NCBI GenBank assembly: GCA_964036045.1
Contig: OZ038384.1
Location: 33,901,997 to 33,965,996 of the forward strand
Source of the DNA: Eutreptiella sp. 'Long Island Sound 2002'
Taxonomy: Eukaryota; Euglenozoa; Euglenophyceae; Eutreptiales; Eutreptiaceae
Direction of reading: 5' to 3'
Length of the DNA stretch: 64,000 nucleotides
Made by a program: the position numbers and the translations under genes
In this document: piece after piece, positions 1-10,127 of the stretch
Layout of the letters: every line of letters starts with the position of its first letter
How positions within the stretch are numbered: the stretch's first letter is position 1
Notes under the pieces: generated by a model
What the model was told of the DNA's origin: nothing
Database searches by the model: none
Seen by the model: only the letters and a program-made list of their open reading frames with translations

Positions 1-111
1 CTGAAGGGGTCGAGAGGAGGAGACAGAAAATCGCTGGATGGACGGAAAAAATTCCGGATGTCCCGGGAGGCGTTGGAGCGGGGGGGGGCAGGGGCAGTCG
101 GGCCTGGGCAC

Positions 112-951
112 CTAGTAAGGGTGGGCCTTGAGGGGAGGGGTAGGCGTGTTTGACGGTAGCGTGTCTTGGAGCTTGGGGGTGGGAGGGGGAGGGCAGTCTT
201 GGCGCGCTTTGGGGGCGCCCAAACGATTGTGGCCTGGTTGGTTTGTGGTGATCGATGGCGTTTTTGTGGAGGCCGTGGGCGTGAGTGCTGAGGAGGGCGG
301 GGAATGGCCGGGGGGGGGGGGGGCGTGGTGCAGATGCGCGGCTGGACAGGCGTTTGGAATTTTTCGGCGCGCGGCGTGTGGTTGGTTGTGCTTTGGCTGA
401 CGCTGGCTTGGACGGCTTTTTTAAGGCGTGTTTAGGGAGAGGTGGGGGGTGCTGGTATACGGGGCGGGTTCGAGGGGGCATGTGGACGGAGGTACTGAAA
501 GCACCGTGCGAAACCGAGAAGGGGTTGAGGGGGTCGGAGGGGTGCGCCCAAAGTATTGGGTCCCAAGGGAGAGGATTCGAACACAGCCAATCATGTGCTT
601 GGTGGACAGCCTTGTCCAGATGCTTTACGCGCTCCTCCAGGGCTAGGCCAAGCATGGCTCTGTGCTCGGCGCGAGTGGAGCCCGGGATCGGCTTGGAGAG
701 GCAGGACCATAGGGACTTTGGTACCAGAGTTCTCATGAAGTTCCTGCGGTCAGCTTTTGAGGGTCCAGAGAGCCACCAGTGCAGGACAATGGGGCTGAAC
801 AGGGTTCCCCAGGAGGAGATGTATGCCTGGACGTGCTGGTCCAACGCTTTGCAGAAGGCCAGGCATGATAAAGGGTCGAAAGGATGGTGCTGTCCGCACC
901 TGGAACATTGGTAGTCGTGGAGCATATTGCTCCACTGGTACCCGTGCACAT
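112..951 (-). pseudogene. LINE A C-terminal tail with cysteine/histidine cluster
   Basis: This is the counterpart of the 279-codon open frame at 24873-25712. It begins with a Cys-rich stretch (CSRCG, then HH and two more Cys about 10-15 residues later) typical of post-RT zinc-binding motifs in LINEs. It ends in a long Pro/Ser/Thr/Lys-rich tail. In this copy the run of Gs near 306-323 has a different length from copy B, which shifts the frame in the tail. The likely role by family analogy is nucleic-acid binding of the ORF2 product; this is inference. Confidence 0.6.
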
Positions 952-1201
952 TGTAGCACCCGGACGCCAGTTTGGAAATCAGGGACGAAAACCAGGAAGT
1001 TTTGTTTTACAGGCTGAAGCTGGGGCCGACCGCTATGTTGCTATGGGAATGCCGCGGCAATAGGTGGCGGAATTGCTGTACCTTAAACTTGTGGAGGACA
1101 GGCAGGTGGTGTACCGCCACTGAGCCCAGTGGGGGGGGGGGGAGGAGGTCCGGGGTAAAAATCAGGCTGTGAGCTGCCCATTTAGAAAAATGGTCGCAGA
1201 T

Positions 1202-1909
1202 TTAGTTGCCAATAAAATTTGCGTGACCTTTAATCCACATGATGTGGAGGGGGTTGGTAATGAGACATAGGGCGCTGTGCACGGCGACGGTCCATGTGTC
1301 GTCTTGGAGCGGGCTCCGCCTACGGACTTGGCATTTCCGGAGGGTGGACACCACCTGTTCGTTGTCAATCAACAAACATACTTCGTATTGGGAAAGTTCC
1401 CTGTGGATCCAGCGAATGGCTGCTACCGCCCCCCAGAACTCCGAACCCAGAGAAGAGGGATGCGGTGAGGATAGGCACGGGACTCTGGTTGTACTGTCGG
1501 GTAAAAACGCCGTGATGGCGGCCGCATGGCCGGACTCTCCGGAGGAGGCATCGGAATATAGCCACACTCGCTGTAGGCCGGGGGTCGGCGGCCTGGTTAG
1601 TGCCTCCGCGGCATCGTGGCATCCCCACTCGTCGAGAGACTTCTTCTCTAGGTAGTGTTGTGCCTGCAGAGCGAAGACATGGCCGTGTCGGCTGATTCCT
1701 AGTGCGTGTGCGTTGTGCGGTGGCGCTGGGGGTTCGGGGATGGTCTCCTGAGGTCGCAAAACATCAGGGACTAGCTGGAAGTGAGAGGGGTGGGAGTAAT
1801 CCATGATGGCGTGGCATGGCATGTGCATGGTGTAGGACGTGTGGGTATCCACCGAGTAGACCCCGTCGTGGAACGAGACGTTGGCCCATTTGGAGGAGGC
1901 CTCGGTCAC
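1202..1909 (-). pseudogene. LINE A RNase H domain
   Basis: The 235-codon frame contains a type I RNase H: the first catalytic aspartate in YSDAS, a glutamate in SEFWGA, an aspartate in LIDNE, and the closing WIKGHANF segment. RNase H degrades the RNA of the RNA/DNA hybrid during reverse transcription. The frame ends in TAA just after GHANFIGN, and copy B has the same TAA. Sequence past the stop still reads as the expected end of the fold, so the stop was probably a CAA codon in the ancestor of both copies. Upstream it is continuous with the RT frame apart from the stop at 1988. Confidence 0.85.
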
Positions 1910-1987
1910 TCTTCCTGTGGCCTGTCCTGACTTGAACCTAACGGTTAGCTGGGTACCAGGCGTTAGATCCCGAATAGCAGTGGGTCT

Positions 1988-3170
1988 CTACGGGCCTATG
2001 CTGTGGAAAGATATGCCAAGGGCATGGATGGAGTCCATAAAAGAGTATTGCACCGGGTCCGAGGCCCTCTGGCCCGAGCTAAGTAAAGACTGGACGTACA
2101 GGGGGCCAACTGACTTTGGGGCAAGGCCGCAAAGGGCCCGTAGTCCATAGTTCACTGTGGCAACGTGGACGCTGTGCGGTAGGAACTTCATTCCCAACCC
2201 TCCCTTTGGGCGAGCCGCGAAACGGTCTTTGGCGGAGACTAGACGTGTGATGCTGCGAGACGCAACCCCCGCCCAGATAAGTGCCTGAAGCTTTTGGGGC
2301 TGGCTGGGGGGAAGAGAGTGGGTAATTAAGCGGTAGGCGAGTGCTGGGACCAGCTGAGAGTTCGTCAGTCGGACCTTCTCACTAAGTGTAAGAGGCAAGG
2401 GAGAGAGCCGGGCAAAATAACTCTGGATCTCCGCCTTGAGCATGTGAAACAGGCCCTTTGCCTGGTGGCAAGTAAAAAGATAAACCCCCAGGTATTTATA
2501 GCATGTGTGCGGGCGACCCGTTTTTTTGTTGTACGTGTGGAACTCCGAGCCCCTGGGTGTCAGAAATTCTTTTTGGGGGGCTGTGCCATTGGCGTGGACT
2601 TCGGTCTTTGACACATTCATGTCCAGTCCCCAGTCCCTGGCTGGCCCATCGAAGTAGTTGAGGCTGTTTTGGACGTAGTTGACGTCCTCACTTCTGATCA
2701 GGATGTCGTCGATGTAGGCGTGGTGGCTAGTGCGGGCATTTGCCCTGGGGGGGGGCACAGTGGCAAAAAAATGGTGGAAGAGGGAGTTGAGATAGAGAAT
2801 GAAGAGTAGGGGGGAGAGGGGACATCCTTGTCGGAGGCCCCTGGTTTGGAGGTGTGCGTGGGGAGTGCGGCCATTGATGATGGGGCTGTCTTGGGGGAAG
2901 GAGTATAATTGCTTTATGAGAGAAATTGTGGAAGCAGAAAAATTTGCCCGTTCGAGGACGGTCCAGAGTGTGCCATGAGGCACTGAATTAAAGGCTTTAT
3001 TGAAATCGATGAACAGCGAGTAGCTCTTCTTCGATTTTGCATAAAGGGCTTTGAGGTGATACAGATGATAAGCGCATTGGTGGCCGGGAAGGCCACCGTG
3101 CTGGACTTCTGAAAGGATGTCGTGTGCAAAAGCCTGAGCGCGCAGGTGTTTGCAGGCAAAAGTTGACAAG
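1988..3170 (-). pseudogene. LINE A reverse transcriptase (truncated)
   Basis: This holds the palm and thumb of a non-LTR reverse transcriptase. Motif A is FIDFNKAFNSV, motif B is RGLRQGCPLSP, and motif C is AYIDD with both catalytic aspartates. The fingers region is missing because the copy is 5'-truncated at 3170. The open frame runs about 80 bases further to 3250 by chance, in unrelated DNA. A TAG at 1988, where copy B has a Trp codon, closes the frame. Copy B reads YMDD where this one reads YIDD, a normal variation at that position. Confidence 0.92.
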
Positions 3171-4534
3171 GGCGCTGCAGGTCCTTCCGACCTGACTGAT
3201 GGCGCTGAGGCGCACATATTGGCCCTTTTTCTCCATGGGCATGGAAACATAATAATTCAATAAATTCAAATGCAGAAAAAATATTATTTCGGGTCAAACC
3301 AAAGGCAACGAATTCCTCGTGCCTGAATTTAGGGTCATTTCCTACCCAAGGCAAACCGCGCCTGTTTAGGGCTGTTACCAGCCCAAGGCGACGAATTAAC
3401 GCGCCTGCAACCTCGTAGAGGTTGTGGTGGTTCGCAGATGGCGTCGTCGTCGCTGCGGTCGTCGCCCAGAGCTTGAGATGGACTTGGGATGATCATCATG
3501 TTGATGCCCTTGACCTTGACCACTGCAGAGTAGCAGACGTTACTATGTGAGACCTGCTGTGGCGCGACGTTGTCGTTGTCCGCGAACGTGGCCTTGGCGT
3601 CGGCATAATTCTTTTGAAGAGGTTGGAGGGAGGGCAACCTCCAAGCTTCCCTTGGCTTGCACGACCCCAATCCCATGAAATCCAAGACTTCCTCTTGAAA
3701 TTCTTACTGATCTTCCATCAGTCTGAGTTTCTCCAAAGAATTCTGTCATCCTTGCCTCGGCCATGACACAATCTGGCGTCCTAGGCAAGAGATGAAGGTA
3801 TATGTAGACAATATAAACATGTAGACAAGTAATATGTATATGTAACACTTCTATACTATACAATAGCTTAGAGGAGAGGAAGAAATGAAGGCGGCGGCGT
3901 CACCGCCATCAGAACATCTGACAGCTACGAGTCGTCGCCATCAGGATCTCGACTGAGATCCAGCCCAAACTGGGCCAAACAGTGGTTTTTGGGCGAAAAA
4001 CAGTGAAAAATAGTGATTTTTGAGCCAAAAACAGTCATTTCGCGTGTCTCCCCCCAACGCGTCGCGTAGCCGAAAATAACGCGTTCCTGTCCAAACTCAA
4101 ACTATATATGAAGAGGCCCACTGTTGGGCCACACCATGGGCGCCTGGCTGATTCCTGGGATCGCCCCAGGACTTTTAAAAAAATCGTGAATGTGACTGAC
4201 TTCGCAAAAATTGACCTTCGCGGAACGCCGCGAAAATTGTCACGTTATATTCCTATATTTCTAAAAACGATAAATCAATAGAAAAATTGATTAAAATCTC
4301 CAGAAATCGAGAAATAAAACTTCGATCTGGGGCTGCGTCGCGCAGGCGACGACTGTCGTCGCCAGCCCAAAAATGACGAAGAATGACGATTTCTGGGGTA
4401 TTTTACAGAAATTCTACAGAAATCGGGATGCCATAAGGCTGGAAATCAGCCCAGGAAAATTCCTGCTGAGAAGAGCGCCACACGCTGGGCAGCGAGTATG
4501 GGTGAGGCACCCCATACCGCTTCACTATCCCCAA
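3171..4534. other. Anonymous DNA between LINE A and Ty3 element E1
   Basis: I find no convincing gene here. The stretch from about 3290 to 3420 repeats a motif of the type CAAGGCgACGAATT..CGxGCCTG twice or more. Around 3975-4035 a roughly 21-base unit (CAGTGGTTTTTGGGC / TAGTGATTTTTGAGC) occurs twice in tandem. Positions 4190-4320 are AT-rich with A runs. Short open frames on both strands lack recognisable domains and ATG context. The right edge at 4534 is where homology with the Ty3 family starts, so this may be the flank exposed by deletion of the E1 5' part. Confidence 0.6.
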
Positions 4535-4553
4535 ACACGCCCACGCCCGTATC

Positions 4554-5193
4554 ATGGAGAACGTCAAGGGGTTCTTCTGGTGTGATGCCAGAGACGAGCA
4601 GGGCCACCTGCAGCAAGCCCCTGGCTGCGAGCAGCGAGACTGCTTCGTAGTCCGGGGGAAGCAGCAGGAGAAGAACACCGGTGCCAAAGCGAAGCTGCCG
4701 GATCATTACAGGTGCACCATCACGTGTGCCTTCTGCGGGAAGCGGAAGCACTACGAGGATGAGTGCTACCATAAGCAACGCCTGTGGGCGAAGCTTAAGG
4801 GTGAAGATCCTGGCAAAGGCTCAGGCAAAGGTGGAGGCAAAGGCAAAGGCAACGACTCCGGCAAGGGCAAGTCGAAAGGACGGGGACAAGGGCAAGACAA
4901 GAGTCAAGGTGGACGAGGAGGAGGCACTAACCGCCATCCAGACAAGGACAACTAGAACAAGGACAGGAACGGAGGCAACCCCAACCCTAATGGAGGGGGG
5001 GACCTCGGAGCCCTCTGGAGGGCAGTGTGGTCCTACCACACGCCCACAAACGCAGGCCCAGCAAGAACAAGGAGCCAAGCGTGAGCATGAAGGTGGTGAT
5101 GACGGCAACGCTAAGAAGAGAAGCTGTTTCATGAGGATGGCCCGCAAATTGCGGAACAAGGGGTTCGAGGTGACCTGTCCCGCGGAGTTCTGA
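4554..5193 (+). pseudogene. E1 Gag C-terminus with CCHC zinc knuckle
   Basis: Reading from the ATG-like codon at 4554, the frame carries a retroviral-type knuckle, CAFCGKRKHYEDEC (C-x2-C-x4-H-x4-C), then a Gly/Lys-rich low-complexity RNA-binding tail and a basic end (FMRMARKLRNK). Knuckles of this type bind the element's genomic RNA in the capsid. A TAG at 4953 and a nearby indel break the frame relative to E3, and the closing part continues in another frame to TGA at 5191-5193. The N-terminal capsid part is missing because of the truncation at 4535. Confidence 0.85.
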
Positions 5194-5490
5194 CAGGGAC
5201 GCTCTGCTGGCACCCAAGACCTGGTGTTTTGGGTACGTATCCGACTAGGGGGACGCGAATACCTGGGGGTATTGGATACTGGCGCCACCATATCTATAGT
5301 GGCCAAGAAAATTTTACCTTGTGGGAGCCTGAAGAACACCATGACCACCGCGGCTATACGTATGGGGGATGGACATGTGGTGCACAGCTGCGGGGACTGT
5401 GAAGTGGAGGTACCTATGGGCTCCCGGACTATCGCCCATCGGTTCTATGTGATGGACACTGAGGCCTTTCGACTTTGTACTGGGGACTGA
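5194..5490 (+). pseudogene. E1 retropepsin-type aspartic protease
   Basis: It follows the gag TGA in the same frame. The catalytic triplet lies in VLDTGATIS, and the closing segment FVLGTDFF of the family is present in the DNA but shifted by a one-base difference near 5466 (CCTTTCG here, CCTTGG in E3). The enzyme would cleave the Gag-Pol precursor. Length of about 90 residues fits single-domain retropepsins that work as dimers. The frame closes prematurely at 5490 because of the indel. Confidence 0.85.
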
Positions 5491-5497
5491 CTTCTTC

Positions 5498-7990
5498 GTG
5501 CAGCACTCCCAGATACAATCCCTGACGCTGCAAGCGCCCTACCTCCTCTACGTGGACCACGGCAGTGGCAGAGAGTCTGTGCCACTGGAGCAGTCGGAAC
5601 ATACCTCGAGTTACCTGAGGCTATCGAAGGAGGGGCCCTCGAACATGATGGCGGCCTCCAAAACTGAGGACTATCAACTATTGGGGGAAGTCCTAGACCA
5701 AGGTCTGAACGAGTTGGGCTACTCCAGAGAAGACCTGAGTGTGGAGTTTTTCGCCAGCGACAAGCAGCATGTACTGGACCTTTACTGCAGCAAGGGGAAG
5801 AACTGCAGCTACAAGTTTTACTGGCCCTCTTTTGGGATGGCCTACGGGAACCCCAGGTTCAGTGAACTGGGGAAGGTCCTGACCAAGGTGGCCTTGGAAC
5901 GTTCCCGTATGGTCCTGTGTTCCCCCGATTGGGGAGCCCATGGGGGCAACGAGTACTGGCGAAACCTCCTGGACAGGCTGACTATCAGCTCTGTTCGTTT
6001 GCCTGATGAGGCCATCTACGTGCCTCTGGGACGCAAGACGCCTATTGGGAAGCCCGGATGGGGGAGTATGCTCAGCGTGGTGGACGAAGGTCTTACCTCC
6101 ATCCCCTGGGAGGATCTGGACCCGACTCTGGTCCAGGCTATACAACAAGAAAGCGATGGACTCGCCTTGGGTGACTTGAAGGATCGCCTACGACCTCAAG
6201 ATGCTGTTGAGATTATACCCGGAGGAGAAGAGTACATCGTGACTGACACCAACGCCCCCAACTCTCTTTGCCATGTACCTGTTCCTGATGGAGTCTCTGA
6301 GTGTGGACTATCTGAGCTACCTAGCTCTGTCCACTCAGATGACGAAACTGAGCACGAAGCCTTCTTCGTGCAGACCTGTGTGGAGGGAGTGGAGAACACC
6401 GAGTACGTTGCCCCACTAAAATCCCTACTCTCCATGAGGGTGGAAGACCCCGTGGACGAAGAGCTGGACCCTCGATCCAGGCTAAGGGAGTATGTGGACT
6501 CCAAGAGGAAGTTGGTGGCGAAAAAGCTATGCTACGCTAAGCCTACACGCAGCTCATGGCCACTGAAGCAAGGACGTATGGGGGACCTATCCCAATTGAA
6601 GGAGGACCCCGAACAGAATATCACCACCTGGCAAAGGGAGGTAGATCTTAAGGTCATGGAGAGCGTGTGGGGCGCCCATGTGAGGACCCCAGAGGAGGAC
6701 GACCCCTCGGCGGAATGTGAATGTGAACCCCCTCGAGCGTGCCTATGTTGCCATCGTCCACCGGAGATGGTTGAACGAGACCTTCTATATGCCTCCAAAG
6801 GACTGAAGGACACTACCACGGGCGAAGAGTCAGTGGAGGACCACCTCCCGACGTCTATTACTCAGGGGGCAAGCAACTTACACTCTGACGAGGACATTGA
6901 GGACACCATCAAGGTATTGGACCCGCGGGTACAGAAGCTTATAAGGACCTATCTGGAGGTGTTCGGAGAACTACCCCCTCCAGCCTCATGTGACAAGCTG
7001 GTACAGATGGACCTCAAGCTGAAACCCGAGTTCGTGGGTCACAAGATCCGGAGGAGACCCCATCCAGCTCCTAAAGTGCAGGCCGATGACATTGAGCGAC
7101 ATATACAAGAATGTATCGACGCTGGCCTAGTCCTGGAGTACAAGGACGGGGACTACCCCCTACACTGCAGCCCCTGTTTCCTGGTGGCTAAACCTGGGTC
7201 TACAGCCAAACGGCTGGTAGTGGACTACGGAGAGCTGAACAAGGAAACGCTGAACCACTCAGGGTCCATTCCCAATATGGAGTCTACCCTGGTGAAGATA
7301 GCGTCCTGTCGCTACAAGACCAAAATGGACAAGAGGAGCGGATTCTGGCAAGTGGACCTGACACCCAAGGCTCAGGAGCTACTGGCCTTCATCACCCCTC
7401 AGGGGAGGGTGTTCAAGTGGAAGGTCATGGCGTTTGGTGTGGCTAACGCACCTGCTCTATTCCAAGAGCTGATGAACAAGATCTTGTCCATCCTACGAAG
7501 GAGACCTAAGGTGCAGGAGCTCATATCCCGTGGGGCCCAGATGGAAGATCACATCGACGATGTATGCCTCAGGACCAATACCCAGGAGGACCACCTAATC
7601 CTCTTGGGTGAGTTCTTTGCGGTCTGCCAGGAGAACCACACACGACTCAAGCTGGAGAAGTGTGAGTTCATGCAGGAGACCATGCAGTACTTGGGGTTTG
7701 ACGTTGGCTATGGCTGGTGGACCCCAGCGGCCTCTAAGGCTAAACCCCTGATGGACGCCAAGGTACGACACGAAGACCCCAAGAAAGGACTTCATGATGT
7801 ACGCAGTTTCACTGGGGCGTGCAACTTCTATCGCCGCCACATCAAAAACTTCACCTACACCAGCGCTGTTCTGACGGACTTGATCAAGAAGAGTACTACT
7901 TGGCGCTGGGGCCGGCAAGAGCAACAAGCGTTTGACGAGCTCAAAGACAAGGTGGCCAACGCTAAGTGCTTGGGCGTGCCTAGGGCACAT
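5498..7990 (+). pseudogene. E1 Pol: extra methyltransferase-like domain and reverse transcriptase
   Basis: Codons about 80-200 (5735-6100) form a globular domain with FASDKQH, LYCSKG, AYGNPRFSELGKVL, LCSPDWG and YWRNLLDRL. It resembles the methyltransferase-like module that follows RNase H in DIRS elements, but here it sits ahead of the RT. A variable acidic linker with a Cys-rich patch follows. RT spans about 6990-7800: motif A region KMDKRSGFWQVDL, motif B FGVANAPALFQ, catalytic HIDD at 7550-7561. The RT copies the element RNA to DNA in the particle. The reading frame is lost at the G run 7991-7997. Confidence 0.85.
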
Positions 7991-9095
7991 GGGGGGGATT
8001 ATCCGGGTGACCGACGCCAGCAATGTGGGCGGTGGTGGAACGTTGTTCCAATGGCAAGCACTAGAGAAGAAGGAGTTCGACTCGGCCATTTCCCAATGGG
8101 GGACGGAATGTCTCAACCGAGATGGAACCCTCAAGCACAGCTACCCTGACAACAAGTGGGTCCTAGTACCTCTGGGCCACTGGAACTGGAAGTGGAACCA
8201 GGCCAGGGGGAACTACTCCACCTATGAGGAGGAACTGCTCGCGGGTATGCTGGTGCTATCCTCACAAGCACGACTGTTGGGGAGTAACCCTGTGGTCTTG
8301 CTGTGCAACCAAGAACTGGTCCGCAGTTTCCAGAAGGGCCCCCTACCTGAGAAGGCCAAGCTACGGCGCTGGTGGACCTACCTCAGTCAACTACGGCTGA
8401 CGGTACACCATATCCAGGGAGTGAAGAACGAGTGTGCAGACTACATCAGCCGCAACAACTTCGACGCCCTGATTGGTGCCCGGTCTGAAGCGCTGGCTAA
8501 GGAGGCGTTCAGCCCTATGGACGTCCACTTGGACCTCAACATGACGATGATACGCCCCCTGGATGGACTCCAACAATCAGAGTACCTGAAGGAGTTTGGG
8601 GATATCTACAAGCGCCTGGAGAAACGCCTTGAACCCCTCCTGGTCAACCAAGACCAGTGGAAGAGGGACAAGAGCTACCTCTGGCACGAGGACCGCATCG
8701 TGGTGCCTGGTGACAAAGTCCCAGCGCTGCTGAAGTGGACCCATGAGTCCAGCGGTCATGTGGGTGCTGACCGTACCCTGAGGCTGTTCAAGCAGTGGTT
8801 CCACACTACGTGGACTGACGACCAACTGCGGAAAACCCTCCAGCCTATCGTGGACAAGTGCCCGTGCAGGTCCAGCAAACCAGGGGATATCAGGGACAGA
8901 GGTCTCTACTCGACCCTGCGCATCCCTCACTGTGCTAACAGTGTTCTATACGTGGACTACACAGAGATGCCGAAGTTCGGGGGCTCTGACTTCGCCCTCG
9001 TGGTAACCTGTGGGTTGACTAGGTTTACCAGGGCGTTCCCATGTACCAAGCACATTACCGGAGAGGAGACTATCGAGATACTCCTGGGGGAGTAG
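7991..9095 (+). pseudogene. E1 Pol: RNase H and integrase N-terminus and core start
   Basis: The frame resumes one base off after a run of seven Gs that is four Gs in E3. RNase H shows VTDASNVGGGG, STYEEELLAGM and the HHIQGVKNECADYISR end. The third acidic position reads LCNQE where E2 has LCDQE, so a catalytic Asp appears replaced by Asn. The integrase zinc-binding part has HESSGHVGAD and the CPC pair (8860s). The core begins with YVDYTEMPKFGG, carrying the first catalytic Asp. A TAG at 9093-9095 replaces the Trp that E2 encodes there. Confidence 0.85.
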
Positions 9096-10127
9096 TTTTG
9101 TGTCTATGGGGCGACCAAAGAGATCAACTTCGATGAGGACGTACAAGTACGCTCAGATACTGGCTGGTACAAGAGGGTCCTGAGATCCCTCAATGTCCAG
9201 GTGTCTACGGGGATTCCCTACTCTCACACGAGCAACCCCCTATGTGAGCGACAGATCTGTGTCCTCAAGGGGAATGTAAGGATATGGTGCAAAACTGAAC
9301 GCACCAGAGACTGGGTGAGACTACTCCCCGTCATATTCTTGATGATGAACTCCCAAGAGAGTTCAGCTACTGGCTACTCGCCCCATGAGCTATTCCTAGG
9401 GCGCCCGGCATGGTTCCTACATGCCCCCTATCCAGAGGACACCCATTCTTCTGTGGGTGAATGGGTCCAAGAGCAACAAGCGAAGGTGGACAAGGCCAAG
9501 GCTATGCTCCAGAGAGTGAAGGAGCGTCAGTGGAACAAGAAGAACAAGCACCGAGTACCGGCCACCTACCAAGAGGGGGACTGGGTGCTGGTGCACCACA
9601 GTCGACTACCTGCCTGGCCACGCTCTACCAGCGATGACCCATACTACGGGCCGTACAAGATTCTATCAGTGGATGGACACCGTATCACCGTGCGGTGTCC
9701 TCGCCGTCAAGGGGGGACCCTGGTGTGCGCTGCTCAACACTTGAAGCGCTACTATGATCCTGAAGACCTCTTTGGGGAGGAATGGGAGCTGAACGACGAG
9801 GAAATCGCCGCTCTGGACCTACAAGGGGCTGCCAGCCCTATGGAAGTTGAAGGTGAACTCCCCGACATGAACGCCGAGGAGATGGCTAAGGAGGGCTTCT
9901 ACCTGGTGAAGTCTGTCCTACGCCACCGCTATCGCCAGGGTTGGCGCTTCCTCACCCTCTGGGAAGAGTTTGGAGTCGAAGAGGCCACCTGGGAGCCCTT
10001 CTCTGCGTTTGTTCCACCTGAGGGACGCCTAAACTCAGTTCTGGTTGACTACTTGTCCCAGAACGACCTTGGTGAGTTGCTGAGGCTCGCTGAGACGCTT
10101 GCCTCCAAGACTAAAGCTAGGGACTGA
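9096..10127 (+). pseudogene. E1 Pol: integrase core end, GPY module and chromodomain
   Basis: It continues in frame after the TAG. FDEDVQVRSD holds the second Asp of the DDE triad, and NPLCERQ lies where the catalytic Glu is expected. About 9560-9760 is an SH3-like C-terminal module with DPYYGPYKILSV, the GPY/F signature. About 9895-10030 is a chromodomain (FYLVKSVLRHRY, WRFLTLWEEFG, ATWEPFSAF). Chromodomains at this site are known to steer integration to marked chromatin in chromoviruses. The natural stop is TGA at 10125-10127. Confidence 0.9.

Larger units (their letters stand above)
1..3170 (-). mobile_element. LINE copy A, 5'-truncated (RT, RNase H, tail)
   Basis: Positions 1-3170 match 24762-27931 almost base for base, so this is a second copy of the LINE seen complete at 24596-31892. 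Homology stops abruptly at 3170 inside the RT coding region, so the endonuclease and AlkB parts are missing. Loss of the 5' side is the usual outcome of incomplete target-primed reverse transcription. The 3' end of the copy lies left of the window. The two copies differ by scattered substitutions and short indels in G runs. Each carries stops the other lacks, so neither encodes an intact protein as it stands. Confidence 0.93.

Noticed and set aside
3171-3250. Extension of the LINE A RT frame to 3250
   Set aside because: Homology with copy B ends at 3170; the extra 80 bases are open by chance.
4010-4030. Minus-strand TTTTGGCTCAA, an 11-base match to the core of the dinoflagellate spliced leader
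   Set aside because: The leading CCGTAGCC part and a following donor are absent, and the match lies in a local AT-rich tandem repeat, so chance is likely.
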